Shown piece by piece: positions 12,767-24,699 of a DNA stretch of 64,000 nt. The notes below the pieces were generated by a model, which worked only from the letters and a program-made list of their open reading frames with translations, searched no databases and was not told where the DNA came from. The translations under genes and the position numbers were made by a program. Source of the DNA: Armillaria gallica. Lineage: Eukaryota; Basidiomycota; Agaricomycetes; Agaricales; Physalacriaceae. The first letter of the stretch is position 1; each line of letters opens with the position of its first letter. The stretch covers positions 2,852,001 through 2,916,000 of the forward strand of contig JBANDB010000002.1 of assembly GCA_037576215.1 (NCBI GenBank), read 5' to 3'.

Positions 12767-14429
12767 TCAATGCTCACTTCTCTTCGTTATAACGACATCC
12801 ACATCATTCATGGGAGCAGAAAAGGCGAGAGATGGAACGTTCAGGTTAGGTCGAGGAATAGTTTCCCCAACCTCCAAGCGAATATCGTACTTCAATAGAA
12901 TAGCTCCGACGAATGAAATGATCTCGTTCGAGGCAAAAAACCGACCAGGACAGAGGCTCGCCCCTCCTCCAAATGGCCGGGTCAGCTTTGCATCCCCTTT
13001 GATCAGACCATTTGTAGATTCTCGAATGAACCTGTCTGGGACGAACTCTTCGACGTCCGGGCCCCAAATGTCTGCATCCCAATGGTGTGGACGAACTGGA
13101 CACATGACGACACCTCCTTTACGGAAAGTATAACCAGAAATGACGGTGTCTTCGGTCACACGTCGAACAGAGACCGAAGTCGAATATAGGCGAAGTGTCT
13201 CGTTAAACGTTGAGCGTAAAAGTGGGTCGTTCACCATGAGACCTAGATTGGTGACTTTCCCCTCGATGTCGAATGCCGGAGCGATTGACTTGCGAATGCG
13301 ATCTGCAAGCCCAGGGATCGTTACAATATGTAGAAGAAACCAAAAGGCGGCAGGGTTGGAGTTGGTTTGAAGCCTAAAGTCCATTGAGTCCAGCCATCGA
13401 CTGACATTCTCAGACACGCACGCATTCCATACCGGGAGTGTCGAAGCACCCACATCGTAATCAGATGTCATCCCTGCTTCAGCCAACATCCTTTGACGCC
13501 CGGGTATCCACCAAATAGCATCATGCTGCTTCGTCTCTCTGTCCTTATACACCTTCTCAAATGCACGAATAAGTTTCTCTCTGTTCGCATATTGTTTTCT
13601 AATCAGAAATCGCGGGGAACCGATTGTGAACGAAACTTGGTCCTGGTCGAACTGCCAATTATATTTGAGAAGGTCGGGCTCTTCCTCCAGTATCTGTGGA
13701 CCCATCATTGCGATTGTGGACGCGGTGCCTAGAATCGTTCTGGCCCAGTCACGCAGGCGGATTTTCATCCCTTTTGGAGACGCGTCGATCTTCGCATCCT
13801 CCTTGGCGAGCTCCACGTGCAGACAATCGAGGAAGGAAGCGGTAAACTCGTTTAAAGCTGTACCCTCCTTCAGGGCGTCGCGATAGAACCCATGGCTATT
13901 CTCCAATAAAGAAGAGTTATGATCTTCTACGGGTCTGTATGCGATCGCATCTCGACCTTTCTGTGAGATGTTGAATACGGCGCCCAGGCCCCAGAGGATG
14001 AGGTCGTTAAACGAGAGGCTTTTCGCACGATATACTGCTGAAACATCTTTGCTTGCTGTGACGATCTACTGGAGCTAATCCATCAGTAGCTCGGTTGTTC
14101 AAGTGAGAGTAAACGGACGTATATACGCTGTCCCATTAACGTTATTGATACAGGACGTGAATCCGGAGAAAACATTCTACGATGCGTTAAATAAGTGCCA
14201 TAGTTCCTAAGAGTAACCCGACGTACCTCGCAGCGAGATACACCTCGTTGGACCTCCGTCCGTACCACAACGCATGCCCCACAAAAGGAATCCAATACGG
14301 AAGAAGAGGTGGCTCATTGAGGGCTCTTGTCTGTGCGTTGCGCCGGTGATACAGGGAGAAGAGGATGAATATACCTGTGGCGATAATGGCAACGCAAGTA
14401 CCGAGAATGGTGGCCATGGTCGTAATCAC
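12767..14429 (-). CDS. Cytochrome P450, CYP7/CYP8-like (copy 2)
   Basis: This is a paralogue of the neighbouring P450, with the same exon structure: 14429-14227, 14176-14119, 14065-13422, 13373-12767, totalling 503 residues in phase. It has an N-terminal anchor (ATILGTCVAIIATGIFIL), then PPLLPYWIPFVGHALWYGRR, FSPDSRPVSITLMGQRIY, NETLRLYSTSVSVRR (ExxR) and FGGGASLCPGRFFAS (heme Cys). The third intron (13374-13421) is 48 nt with no stop, so the reading frame runs straight through it. It is called an intron because copy 1 has one at exactly the same place and because removing it joins NA to LQTNSNP as in copy 1. An inner ATG 12 bases downstream (14417) is an alternative start. Substrate unknown; tandem duplication suggests a recently expanded family. 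Confidence 0.88.
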
Positions 14430-15129
14430 CTATGGTACCTCTGCAATTGAATTCAGAAATGTTTAGGGGGTTTAACTGCAAGGGCGGTGTTCGGTGCTGG
14501 GTGCTGAGTTGCACTTCTGTCGCAAGAACCCTTTCTCGTACGACCCTGTAGCATCAGATGTGAAACCGGCCGGAACTTATTGGATCGTTAGTGTCCGGTT
14601 ATAAGCGGTGCGCTACTTAGAATTTTTTTTGCATGCCTTTAGTTAGTCAAGTTGATCACCAAACGTCCTAATATGGGTGGCACGTTCAACCGTCACTGTC
14701 CTCAAGCCTCCTTTATTAGCGGATGTACTTAGAAGTTCCTCTGTGGTTCGTCCTGATTTTGATTGTCGAATGTTGCGACTGCGGCTTTACCAGCACAATG
14801 TGCTCTTAAACAGTTCGGTGTGAGCAACGATGTTGGACGAGAAGCCATATAGAAGCGGGAATCGCATTAGTTTGGAGCCTGTACATGAATGTAAGTAAAT
14901 GCGAATATCATAATCACCGAGCGGGGAACTCGATCTTCTCACCTGTTCTCACCCATGACATGTGCTACAGATGGTTACACCATCTGTGCCCGACGTACCG
15001 CATAAACCTTGACGCTTTTGGTTTTTTGCTTGTACACATCCGTGAAGCCCTAAAATTCTCGTAACATGTGTTTCCATCCCAAGTATTGGAGCAAGCTACT
15101 CATCAAGCCTGTGCATTGTGTGAGAGATT
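14430..15129. other. Intergenic, promoter side of P450 copy 2
   Basis: About 700 bp upstream of P450 copy 2 and downstream of the P450 relic. Nothing beyond possible further eroded P450 sequence could be supported. Confidence 0.4.
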
Positions 15130-15480
15130 TAGAGATCTAGCCCCGACTCGGATATTTGTGGACCCATCATCGCGGTACCGGTCCTCGGTGAGATATTGGC
15201 TGAGTGCTGAGCAAGTTCTGTTCCAGAAACACAGACGTCATTTCGGTCAATCCCGGTCCTTCCTAGGAATGAACGCGAGGAGCTGAGCCCATTGGGCTGT
15301 CGGGCGATGTTCCCGGGGATGTGTTACGCGGGCAAAGTATGAAACTGCTGAATAAGAGGGATTTAGCGTGGTATATGACTGAGCTATCCCGGAGTGCGGC
15401 GAAGTAAGTGTCTATTGCATCCTTACGTACATCTGTTAACGATGTTGGCTTGGCATCAGGGGAGAACGAGATGTACATTG
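15130..15480 (-). pseudogene. Relic of a third P450 paralogue
   Basis: Fragments of the same P450 family survive here in the right order and on the same strand. At about 15137-15175 the minus strand encodes MMGPQI, as in both intact copies (MMGPQILEEEP). At about 15340-15475 it encodes FSPDAKPTSLT and then, after a remnant of the conserved second intron, VIYHAKSLLFSSF, matching FSPDARPVSLT and AVYRAKSLSFS of the intact genes. The segments between are missing or scrambled, and no heme-binding Cys loop or ExxR was found nearby. It is read as a decayed third tandem copy rather than a gene. Confidence 0.65.
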
Positions 15481-15814
15481 TGGAAGAAATCAGCGTGCTT
15501 TTGGAGCGGCACTGTAGAATAGCCCAAGCAAGATAATAGAGCACGACTTTTTCAATTTCCCTGGAAGCGCTAAAGCAACGACCAGAATGCAGAGATGGAA
15601 TAGACACGCAGGTCCATGGGCGAAGCATATACGCCCTATGCACTTGAAACAGTTTTGAATGGTGCGATCGCATTCCATTATCAAAGGCGAGCAGGTTGGT
15701 GATCTCGGACATTGATAACAGTTGAAGGAAACGAAAGCCCACAATAATCATTATCATTAACAGCGTATATTGCGCTATATTTCAAACAAAGAAGTAGAAT
15801 ACTAAGATGAGAAG

Positions 15815-17423
15815 CTACAACTTGCCTTTCTTATCATTATCGAATCCGATCTTTCCTTCAGCCCAGTCACGTATCAACACCCCAGCAATGGCAGTCGTTG
15901 GAGGTACCCTGAATGGGGGCGCATCTATTGGTTTGGACCGCAGATCGGTGCCCGCGGTCTTCCCGTCGTATTCATCGTTGAAAGTCTTAGGCGAAAGATT
16001 TGTTCCATCGGGGTGGTTGATAATGGAAAGGATTGCCGAGCGATCATACCATTGTGCGTCTAGAAAATATCAGCAAGAGCTCCAAAACCGGTTCCTGCAT
16101 CATACCTTCCAGCTCGTTATCAAGATCCACTCTGATGGGCGCTGAAGCGTCCGCTCTGGCATAGAATCCAACCATCAAACTCGCAGGATACGGCTAGAGA
16201 AGCAAAGTCATTAACAAGACACCACGTGAGTCGTAAGATAGGTTTACCCATGGCTGGCCAGAGTGATATCGGACATCCCAGACTTTGACGCCAGCCTCCT
16301 CCCACATTTCTCTTAAAACGGCATCTTCAAAAGATTCGCCGGGTTCAACAAAACCAGCCAGAGCAGAATAAAACTTCCCAGGAAATTTTTTCTTACTAAA
16401 GATAAGAGATGAATCCTGACAAAGGAAAATATGTCACCAACATTTCTGCCCAACAAGATCCTGTCTCCAGTTTCATCGACAGCAATCATGATGACCACGG
16501 GGTCACTGCGTGGATGCGTAAAATTGTGTAAGCCTTTTCTGTAGTAATCACTGAATGATACGTTCAGTTTCATGTTTAGTGGTCCACGTACGCCGTGATA
16601 CATGGTTTTTGGTTCGTCTTAGGTGCCCAAGGAAGCAAGGTCGAACAAGCTAATTTCCATCCTCCCCACATCGAATATAACGGAGAACCACATCCAGGAC
16701 AGAACTATCATCACAAGGGACCAATGAGAATCGCCTAATTACCGGAATCAAACTCACTGACCTTGTTTCTCTCGTTCCAGTCTACCATGGATCTCGCTTC
16801 GGCGAAGACCCCAGACGTGAAAAGGTCCAGCTTGTTCATGACAGAGCGCGGTTCAGAAAACGACAATTTCACGCCATTGCTCGCAGTCTCTGTGCTTTGT
16901 AAGAAAGCCTCCAGTTCTTCAGAAGACTTATCCAGACTCGCAACATCCAAAGATAAATACGCGGTTCCTTCAATGTTCTTCACGGCGGCTTGAGCATCGG
17001 CGAAGTCTGATGAAGGCAACGCGCCAGTCCTGCTATGGTCTTCGTGTAGACCGAGAAAAACGACAGGGCTATTCAAATGACGCGCCGCCTCGGTATGCGT
17101 TGTTACCTCATCTGCTTGTAGATGTGTCCCGATCTCCTTTCCTTGCCCAAAAAATGGCTCCGATCCCAGAATGGGCTTTACCTCCTTGGTGCTCAGGTAG
17201 GCTAGGTATGGAACGCCATCACGCTGCCCTACAAGAGGAAATCCTGCGTTAAAGAGTACCCAGCGAGTCTGTGGCAATGCTGCTATTGCATTCAAGAAAT
17301 CTTGAGAAGACCGCAACCATGATAGTCGATTCAATGGAGATCCTCCGAGAAAATTGACGTGTCTGTAGTGCAAAGTCAGGAAATTCCAGTCTTGAGCAGA
17401 TAAAATACTAACGCATGGGCCAT
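15815..17423 (-). CDS. NPY1: NADH pyrophosphatase (Nudix hydrolase, NudC/Npy1 type)
   Basis: It cleaves NAD(H) to NMN(H) and AMP. The start is a tiny exon (17423-17413, ATGGCCCATGC) spliced to 17362, giving MAHAHVNFLGGSPLNRLSWLR, the usual N-terminus; the long frame itself has no ATG there. After the variable N-terminal domain comes a partial zinc ribbon (FCPGCGSPLYSMWGGWKLAC), then GLHNFTHPRSDPVVIMI and RILLGRN. The Nudix box GFVEPGESFEDAVLREMWEE then AGV fits GX5EX7REUXEEXGU exactly. The NudC signature follows (YHSGQPWPYPASLMVGFYA). The C-terminus is IAGVLIRDWAEGKIGF and ends GKL, which may be a weak peroxisomal PTS1-like signal (yeast Npy1 is peroxisomal); that is inference. About eight exons. 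Confidence 0.9.
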
Positions 17424-18667
17424 TCTGCTCAAATGATATAGACGGGGTATGATAGAAGATGATGGTGGAAAGAGAACCAGGAGTACATTGTGATTACGAG
17501 GATTGGTAAGGCTGCTTACCGGCATCCGGCCCGGCAGCGGATTACGCAGACACGTGCTAGCGTCACGGTTCAACAGTTGATGGGAAATTTCTGCAGTGTG
17601 CACTCACCTCAAACTTACTCCGTGTTCACTGCCCCACGATGGGTCGACAGTCGAATTTTGTGACTTGTAAAAGGACATCTCCAAGAGACATTGATAACAA
17701 AACGATAATGGTTGAGCGCACAGTCCAAAAAAAAGGTTACCAGCGAGAATCTCATCGACATCTCTGGGGCCACAAATTTTCTCCAAGTTAAAGTTCGCTT
17801 CTAGGTATCTGTTTCAAGTTCATTAAAAGGAACCGATAATTGACTTCTTGCTATCTCAGCGCTTTGCGGAGTTCTCCAAGTTCTGACCTACGCAACAATC
17901 GGTGTCCACTGTCCAGACATTGCGACATCGCTATGGACCTACTCCTGGTTCATATATGAGTACATAGCAACGTCTCGGGAGCGCATTATCAGCGGAACCG
18001 CCCTGCACATTACCTGACCTGACCAAACGTGGTCCATGGTCAAATGATTCGCACGAACTGCGGTAAGCACAGACTGGATTCCGACACCGGAAAACTGCCG
18101 GGTACAAACAATATAATTTTAGCGCGAACTTCAGTAACTTGACCCAGGTGCATCACAAACCCTATGATGCAGCCCAAAGATACCATCCGTTAATATCTAT
18201 AACTTGCTCGTCTGAACTTGACGGAGATTATGCGTTTACTATGGCTGCCATCGGAGATTTTTTTCTTTGGAAGACCGGTCGGTGGCTCTTAATTCGTACG
18301 TATAGCCGACTGTTCTCCTGAAACTTGAATGTCATCTAGACAGCGACGCCAAGCTCAAGATTTACCCTGGAAACCTCATATGCCCACAAGCACCGATGAT
18401 AACACAAGGCAGCACCATCCTGAAACGTTGCAGGGTAATTGAAAGCACACTTGTGGCGCGCTCATCAGTCTCGCTGACAGCCCGTTATCTTTACAGTTGC
18501 TATTTGATTTTCGCCTTCTTGAGTCCCATGATGATGGGCCCTCAAAGATTTCCGAGAGCATCTGATGCGGATATATGGTCCGTTATGCATCTATCCCCGG
18601 TCTTGGGAGTATTTAAGAATTTTAGTATGGGTTAGCGCGACCTATTACTCTCTACCTCGCTACCAGC
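17424..18667. other. Intergenic region, no gene recognised
   Basis: About 1.2 kb between the divergent NADH pyrophosphatase and SnoaL-like genes. Short open frames on both strands show no recognisable motif and no splice-linked continuation. Presumed promoter sequence for both flanking genes. Confidence 0.5.
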
Positions 18668-19339
18668 ATGTCCGCTCCATCACCAGTATCTGAATCCCAG
18701 TACAAAGGCGCCGAGAAATGGATAGAGGATGTGAGTACACAGTTATCTGTTTACTTCCGACGTTAACATGCATTCTTATAGTTCTACCACTTGATGGGTA
18801 CACTTGACCTTCCTAAGTTTACGTCGACATACCTGAAGGAAGACGTTCTTTTCCACTTCACCAACCTCCCGCCAATGAAGGGTCGAGAATCCCTCTTCTC
18901 TGTATTTGGACTATTAGGCGGCGTCTGTACAAGTATAACCCACAAGTACGTTCTCGACTCCACAATTTAGTCCAAACAACGTGCCTATCATTTGTTATCA
19001 GGGTGACTGACTGTATGCTACTCTCATGTTTACAAATCGACATGTAGCTGGACTTACGAACGGCATGCAGTGAAAGTCCTTTCCGATCGCATTATGGCTG
19101 CCAGCACCGTTGATTATATCTTCATTAACGGCGAACAATGCAGCATGAATGCTTTTGCCATACTCCATAAAACCCCTGAGGTGAGGTGTCTTCTACCTTT
19201 CGGGATGCCAGACCCTGACCGCGAGCAGGAGGAGCAAGCGAGTCAATACTTCATCTATGGAGACTTTACCCCTTGTTATCAGATACTCGGAAACTTGAAA
19301 GCGGCCGCCGAGGCCGAAGAGAGTGAAGGGAGAATATAG
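18668..19339 (+). CDS. SnoaL-like / NTF2-fold protein
   Basis: Three exons (18668-18730, 18782-18945, 19048-19339) give 172 residues in phase. The sequence EKWIEDFYHLMGTLDLPKF, then YLKEDVLFHFTNLPPMKGRE, has the layout of the NTF2-like/SnoaL fold: a helix pair, then a strand with an early aspartate and a G-R-E turn. Later strands include WTYERHAVKVLSDRIMA and QYFIYGDFTPCYQILG. These small cone-shaped proteins are often isomerases, cyclases or ligand carriers; the family is too diverse to assign a reaction. No signal peptide, so probably cytosolic. The second intron (18946-19047) is long for this window, but the splice restores codon THNWTYERH. Confidence 0.7.
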
Positions 19340-19483
19340 GGATATTATTTTTATTTATTACCTGTACGATGATTGTATACGACTTTGAATTCAACATACC
19401 ACGCCGACTCGTCTGTATTTCTCATCACCGGTTCTAACCTAAATGCTGCATGTCAATGGGAGGCAGGAAATATGCTCGTCCGG

Positions 19484-20575
19484 CTATCGTACCATCTGGT
19501 ACGCGATGCCGAAGAATCGCAGCAGTAAATTAAGATTTTTCTCCCGAGAGTCGGAGACGCCAGGTAGCTTGTATTCGGTTGCTAAGCTCTTACACATTGG
19601 AGCTACCATTCGGATGTATTCCGTTAGTGCCTTTTCTCAAGCCAGTGGCGTTGATAGGACGTACCGTCCAGGTCGAAAAGATCGTTCAGCGTGCGAGGAT
19701 AGTCCTTGCTGACTTTGCCGTTCCCATCGTCTGCATAAATTGTATTCAGCAGCATGTTGCCGTCTTTCTGGCGCAGAAGCGAGTTGGCGCGTTTGCTCTC
19801 TCTACCAGTTCCGGGTTGAGGTTAAAGTTGGCGATAACCGATGAATGGAGTCAAACATACGAGTTGTGGAGACGCCGATGCTCCAGTTCCAAGGTACTCT
19901 TGCGCCCCAGTAATTCAGTTTTGACGGCCTCGGGAATATGACGTTGTTCCAAGTGTTCCTTCACATGGATTTCGACGAGATGGTCGATCTCCTTATTGAT
20001 GTCTTCCTCCACTGTGCAGGGTCAATCATGATTCACATGTCAGGAACAGTTAGTAAATGTTCCAAGGGGAAAGGTACAGAAGTCTTACCCTGGGCCTTCA
20101 AAGCATTGATTACTTGTTTGTCGAGAAAGTCGTCGAGTAACACTTAGTGTGCGACATTGAAAACGGATCGCTCGCAAGATCCGCAGCACTCACGCTTTAT
20201 TTCGTGCAACGCTTTCTTGTGCTCTTTGTCCTGATCATCGATGTCGTTGGAGATACTGCATCGGGTAGTAAGTGGGCAAGAACGGAGGTGATAGCGAACT
20301 GGCAGTCGCACGTTTCGATGTCATTGGCAAGCTCAGTCTTGCTTCCCAGTATACCTACATGGTAATTATAATCAATCATCTTGTCCAACACATCCTGAGA
20401 GATGAAAGTGAGCGCGAAGAGATCCAGTAAAGTAATGAATCGATGTTACATCCAGAGTTGTCGTAGCGTTCTTAATTGCAGTAAACGCATCCCTGGCTGC
20501 CATAATTTCAGGAGGTGGTAAAAATGTCTGGTAAGTGGACGTCGACGAGACAGGAGGAGTGTTTAGCTGCTCCAT
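19484..20575 (-). CDS. Uncharacterised protein, seven exons, helical
   Basis: No single long open frame is present, but seven exons chain with correct phase and GT-AG borders: 20575-20450, 20394-20312, 20255-20194, 20142-20089, 20011-19861, 19801-19665, 19602-19484. They give 243 residues. The N-terminal half is amphipathic and helical (TISNDIDDQDKEHKKALHEI, then KLLLDDFLDKQVINALKAQV). The middle is charged (EEDINKEIDHLVEIHVKEH). The C-terminal half has TIYADDGNGKVSKDYPRTL, NDLFDLDAPMCKSLATEYKL and SREKNLNLLLRFFGIAYQMV. The last part resembles a recurrent motif of uncharacterised basidiomycete proteins (NLN..F..HIG..FQLV). No signal peptide or TM helix. Function unknown. The gene is easy to miss because introns break every frame. 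Confidence 0.65.
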
Positions 20576-20838
20576 TGCGTTGGTGCCTCTTATTGAGATG
20601 GGATCAAAAACTGTGGGACTGTAAGACTATAAAGGCAACACGCGTTAGCAACGTGTTAAGAAGGGGCAATCCAGAAAAGAATCCTAATGCCTTTAGGTCG
20701 CTTTTTACCTTTCTTCTAGCTCTGAGAGAGTAAGGAATGTCTTTATATGGGTCTACTATAGATATATACTATTGGCGTTTTGTTGATACAGGTGCTTAAA
20801 GATAATAATCTATTATATACGTACGTCAGATTAAGCGC

Positions 20839-23618
20839 TCAGGGCGCTTGTCGTGCTTCCGCGTCAAGCGCCTCTGCTGTGAGGGACGAGGGTTGACTCC
20901 AAGATGGCGCTTGCTTGGAAGCGGTATCCAACTGAGCCGCCATTAAATCCCGGAATTTAGAGTGTTCGCGATTGACCTAAGGTGAGCGTAAATTTAACAC
21001 GTGCATTAGCACCTGAGAGATAGAACACACTAAATCATGATAGGATCCCGACTCCACTATGCGACCATCTAGACCATACGGTTATATTAGCTTCCAGAAC
21101 GGTAACGTCGTTTCGTGGCACACACCTTCAAGAACGACTATGCGCTCTGCTCGAGCAATCGTCGACAGTCTATGTGCTACAAATAGACATGTAGTCTGTC
21201 GAGATCGTAGAATTTTGTCGACCGCATCATTTACCTAGATGTCAGTGTTATTAGAACCGGTTTCACGCATCGTAAAGTGCAAATACCCTATGTTCTGAAG
21301 TGGCGTCCAAAGAACTTGTTGCTTCGTCTAGGGCAAGGATAGCCGGTTTTTTCAGCAAAGCTCTTGCAATCGCCAGGCGTTGCCGTTGTCCACCGCTCAA
21401 ACTCATTCGACCAACTGTGTGGACATATGGTAAAGATCTTCACGGTCAGGCACGCAGGTATGTACTCACTCTCAGTGTCAAACCCCTTTGGCATGCCCCA
21501 TACGAACTCGCAATTAGCCTCTCTTGCTGCATGCTCAATTTGCTCCCGAGTAGCGGTGGGATTCCCATAGGCTATATTTGAGGCGATGGTCCCCGTGAAT
21601 AGAATGGGATCTTGTGGCACAACCCCGATAATGCCGCGCCAAGAATCGACGGAGAACTCACGGATATCTGTATACTCATAAAATCTTATTCCGGAAAAAA
21701 AATTTGTCTCGTACCTTGCCCATCAAAGGTGACTTTTCCACTCACCGGATCATAATATCGCAGAAGCAAGGAATGAATGGACGTCTTTCCGCTTCCACTC
21801 CTCCCGCTGGAATTAAGGGATTAGCACGATATGTCAGGATACACGAAAGGAAAACAACATACACAACTGCAACACTTTCACCAATTCCAATTTCGAAATT
21901 GAGGTCCTTTAGAATCTCAACACCTTGACGGCTGGGATACTCGAAACGAATGTTTTCAAACTTCACTATCCCACGCCGAGCATGATTCAACGTGATACCG
22001 GCGTCTGGAGGAATTGCGGGCTTTCTGTCAAGTAAATCGAAGATACGAGTTCCTGCCCCAATACCGCGCATGATAGATGACTGAAAGGAGATCCAGATAT
22101 GCATTGTAGATATATGAAAATGCACATACGAAGAAAGTCCTACAGGGGAATATTAGTGAGACGTTAAAGAACAGAGGGAAAGTCTGGTGCACGTTATCAT
22201 CTGCAGTCCATTCCCAACGTAGACTGTATATAGAAGCAAACTTGTCAAATCTCCCACAGAAATCTCACCGCGTGCTACCAATGTCCCACCTTGAGTGCGA
22301 AGAGGTCATTTACTCCCAATTAATGCGTAGAAAACAGCGCACCATAACCAAGCAGTCCAAGAAGTGTGATGTTACCACTCCAACCAGTACTGCCAAAAAA
22401 GATACCACTAGCAATGGCTTCTTTCCGGGCTAGTTCGAGCACTTTCATGACTTTTTCATGAAATCTCTCTCGTTCCTGGTTTTGTGCATTGAATGCCTGA
22501 ACCGTACGAAGGGCAGGCAATGACTCCGTGGCAACTTTGGTCATTTCTCCCATCGCCTCCTGTGTTCTCAACGACAGTTTCTTCAGGTACCGGCCATAGA
22601 ACACCTAATCTATCATTCAACACCGTTTTGACAGTCTGGGGGCCAGAAGCGTACCACACCCAAAGATACAGGCGGAACAATGACCAACATTAACATGGTG
22701 AGAATCGGAGAGATATAAAACATGGCAGCCACTGTTCTTCATAAATGAGGCTTTGAGATATCGAATAGTTACAACAAAAAGACTTACGCCCGACCGATGA
22801 CATGATTACGGCCCGAAGTCCATCAGAAAGGTTCTGCGTTACGCTTGGCAAAAGTTAAGAAAAATATCAGGCTCAAGAAAGCAGACTCACCTTTCTCCGA
22901 CAACACTGGTATCAACGCTGAGCCGGCTGATGACATCACCTTCGCTTTTCTCGATGAATTCAACTTCTTGACGGACAGATGCCGCATACATCTGTTCTCG
23001 AAGTCTTGCAACGATGCGCTGACCTGCCCTACCAGTATTAGAAACGCGTACGAGACGTGTTAGGCCCGACCTACCGGAAATCCTCATAAGCATTGCCCTT
23101 GACGCATTGGCAGCGGCGCCAGCCGTGAATAACAATACGAGCAGCCCGGAAGCTTGCCAAATAGACAGACCCAATGGAATTTGCTGGTAAGTATCAGTGA
23201 GGTGACACAGTCCGCATTTACGGTAACATACCGGATTTAATGAAGAGAAGAAATCGATGAGCTTTCCAACCGTGAATGGTATTGACATGGACACGGATGA
23301 TGACACGAACAATAGACCAACGGCGATCGAAAGTGGCTTGCGCTCAGGCTTCGCCAATGCTACGATTTTACGAAATGAGGACGATGACTGGGTGTTCGCC
23401 AACGACGAGGGTAGTACGCGGGATATTATTGACGACTGTGTTTTTGGCTGAGAAGGTCCTGAAGCTTGGTGAGTCGAAAAGGCGCGGCATCGTAATATCC
23501 TCTGCTGTGACGAGAGAAAACTGGCATTACTTCGAAGGGTCGTGAACTGCTGCAGCAATGAAGGTCGTCCAAACGATTTTGTCGACGACAGGAAACGCCA
23601 TGATCCACCAACAATCAT
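20839..23618 (-). CDS. MDL1: Mitochondrial ABC half-transporter, MDL1/ABCB10-like
   Basis: This is an ATP-driven exporter of the inner mitochondrial membrane (peptides in yeast Mdl1). The start at 23618 gives a basic, Ser-rich targeting-type N-terminus ([18 protein letters not shown]). The TM domain includes [20 protein letters not shown] and the loop [40 protein letters not shown] follows, then the ABC linker ([12 protein letters not shown]). The nucleotide-binding domain has Walker [10 protein letters not shown], the Q-loop in [13 protein letters not shown], signature [18 protein letters not shown], Walker [14 protein letters not shown] and H-loop [14 protein letters not shown]. It ends after [12 protein letters not shown] with a short Ala/Glu-rich tail. 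At least ten exons. All motifs are intact. It is a half-transporter, so it should dimerise. The C-terminal junctions (about 20950-21150) are the least certain. Confidence 0.9.
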
Positions 23619-24126
23619 CTCCCAAGTCCAAACCCGAAACCGCCTACTAGCTTAGCCCGTCGTTCGGGCCGCTTTCCTGGCTTAGGATAGAATTACGAGA
23701 CTTGGTGTGGAAGCCAGGTCGCTGGGGTCGCTACACGTCGCGTTCAAGATGGCAGGAGAAAGGTAGGAAATTTTCGGCTTTCGGCCGCTCGGAATGGACC
23801 CACGTCATCCACCGAGCCGGTTAGTAGCGGCCCGAGTCTACTACTTCCATCAAACTTTCATCTTGTCAATCAGTAAAATAATATCTCTTCGTAAGTAGAC
23901 TACAACCGCGTTGCTCACAGTCGGACCTCTTGTAATATTGAAGTGCTCCATTCCATTCTTTGGTAACCACAGCTAATGGTATACTAGTACTTCCATCAGG
24001 TATTATGCTGACCTTCAAGCTGATGAGAGCTTAAGTATGCAGATGACACCTCTGTAGCGGCTTGACTTCGGACCGGTTCATAGCTTGGAAAACAAGTTAC
24101 TAAAGTAGATGATTGCTTGCTCACGC
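23619..24126. other. Intergenic, upstream of MDL1-like gene
   Basis: About 500 bp with no recognisable coding, repeat or RNA feature; it should contain the promoter of the ABC transporter gene. Confidence 0.5.
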
Positions 24127-24693
24127 TCAAGTCATGGCATCCGACCCGTGTGTACTACATGTGTAGCTAGTTTTGGGTCGTAGACGCGACACTAGTGTAC
24201 ATCTCCTAAAGCTTGCAGGCGGAACCTGAAGTTGACCCATTTGTAACTTTGTACTGAGAGCACCGCTATTTTTCGCCGGGCTCAAAAGGATATTTACCGT
24301 GCTCTCCGAGTCCCTAAGGATAGTCTCCAAGTGAACATTGAAGGTGATTAGATCGGTCAGACTGTTGTAGCTGTGTATGCCGACTACAATCCAGGACTCG
24401 CTATAACTGTCGATCATCACAATCATTCCGGGATACTGTAAACGATCACACGACGGATACGTGGAGGTCGCAAAGAAAACCTGGGCTGACGTGGCACCAA
24501 CAATTTCTATTCCGCTGACCGAGGGACTGTACAGGTCGTCTGCTTTCTTAGGATATCTGATCATTATGCGAGGAATATACATGGTAGAACTTCGCGAAGA
24601 TGCCCAAACCGTCGATGAAACGGTGCTGGTGAGAAAGCAGATTACGCATGGGCGGGGAACACATACCAGGCGGCGGCAGTTCTTCGTCGCCAT
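24127..24693 (-). CDS. Possible hypothetical protein (single frame)
   Basis: An uninterrupted frame of 188 residues starts at ATG 24693 (MATKNCRRLVCVPRPC). It has mixed polar and aliphatic composition (SYSESWIVVGIHSYNSL, TFNVHLETILRDSEST). I recognise no family or motif, and no intron is needed, unlike most genes here. A GT-AG pair near the 5' end (GTATGT to TTTCTCACCAG) could be an intron in a different structure. It could equally be chance or an eroded gene. Listed only because the frame is long and is not the shadow of a recognised gene. Confidence 0.25.
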   Translation of the reverse strand: MATKNCRRLVCVPRPCVICFLTSTVSSTVWASSRSSTMYIPRIMIRYPKKADDLYSPSVSGIEIVGATSAQVFFATSTYPSCDRLQYPGMIVMIDSYSESWIVVGIHSYNSLTDLITFNVHLETILRDSESTVNILLSPAKNSGALSTKLQMGQLQVPPASFRRCTLVSRLRPKTSYTCSTHGSDAMT

Positions 24694-24699
24694 TCCTAG

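Noticed and set aside
17376..17603. 75-codon minus-strand frame before NADH pyrophosphatase
   Set aside because: It lies in the leader and ends at the tiny first intron; the conserved N-terminus is reached by splicing from ATG 17423 in another frame.
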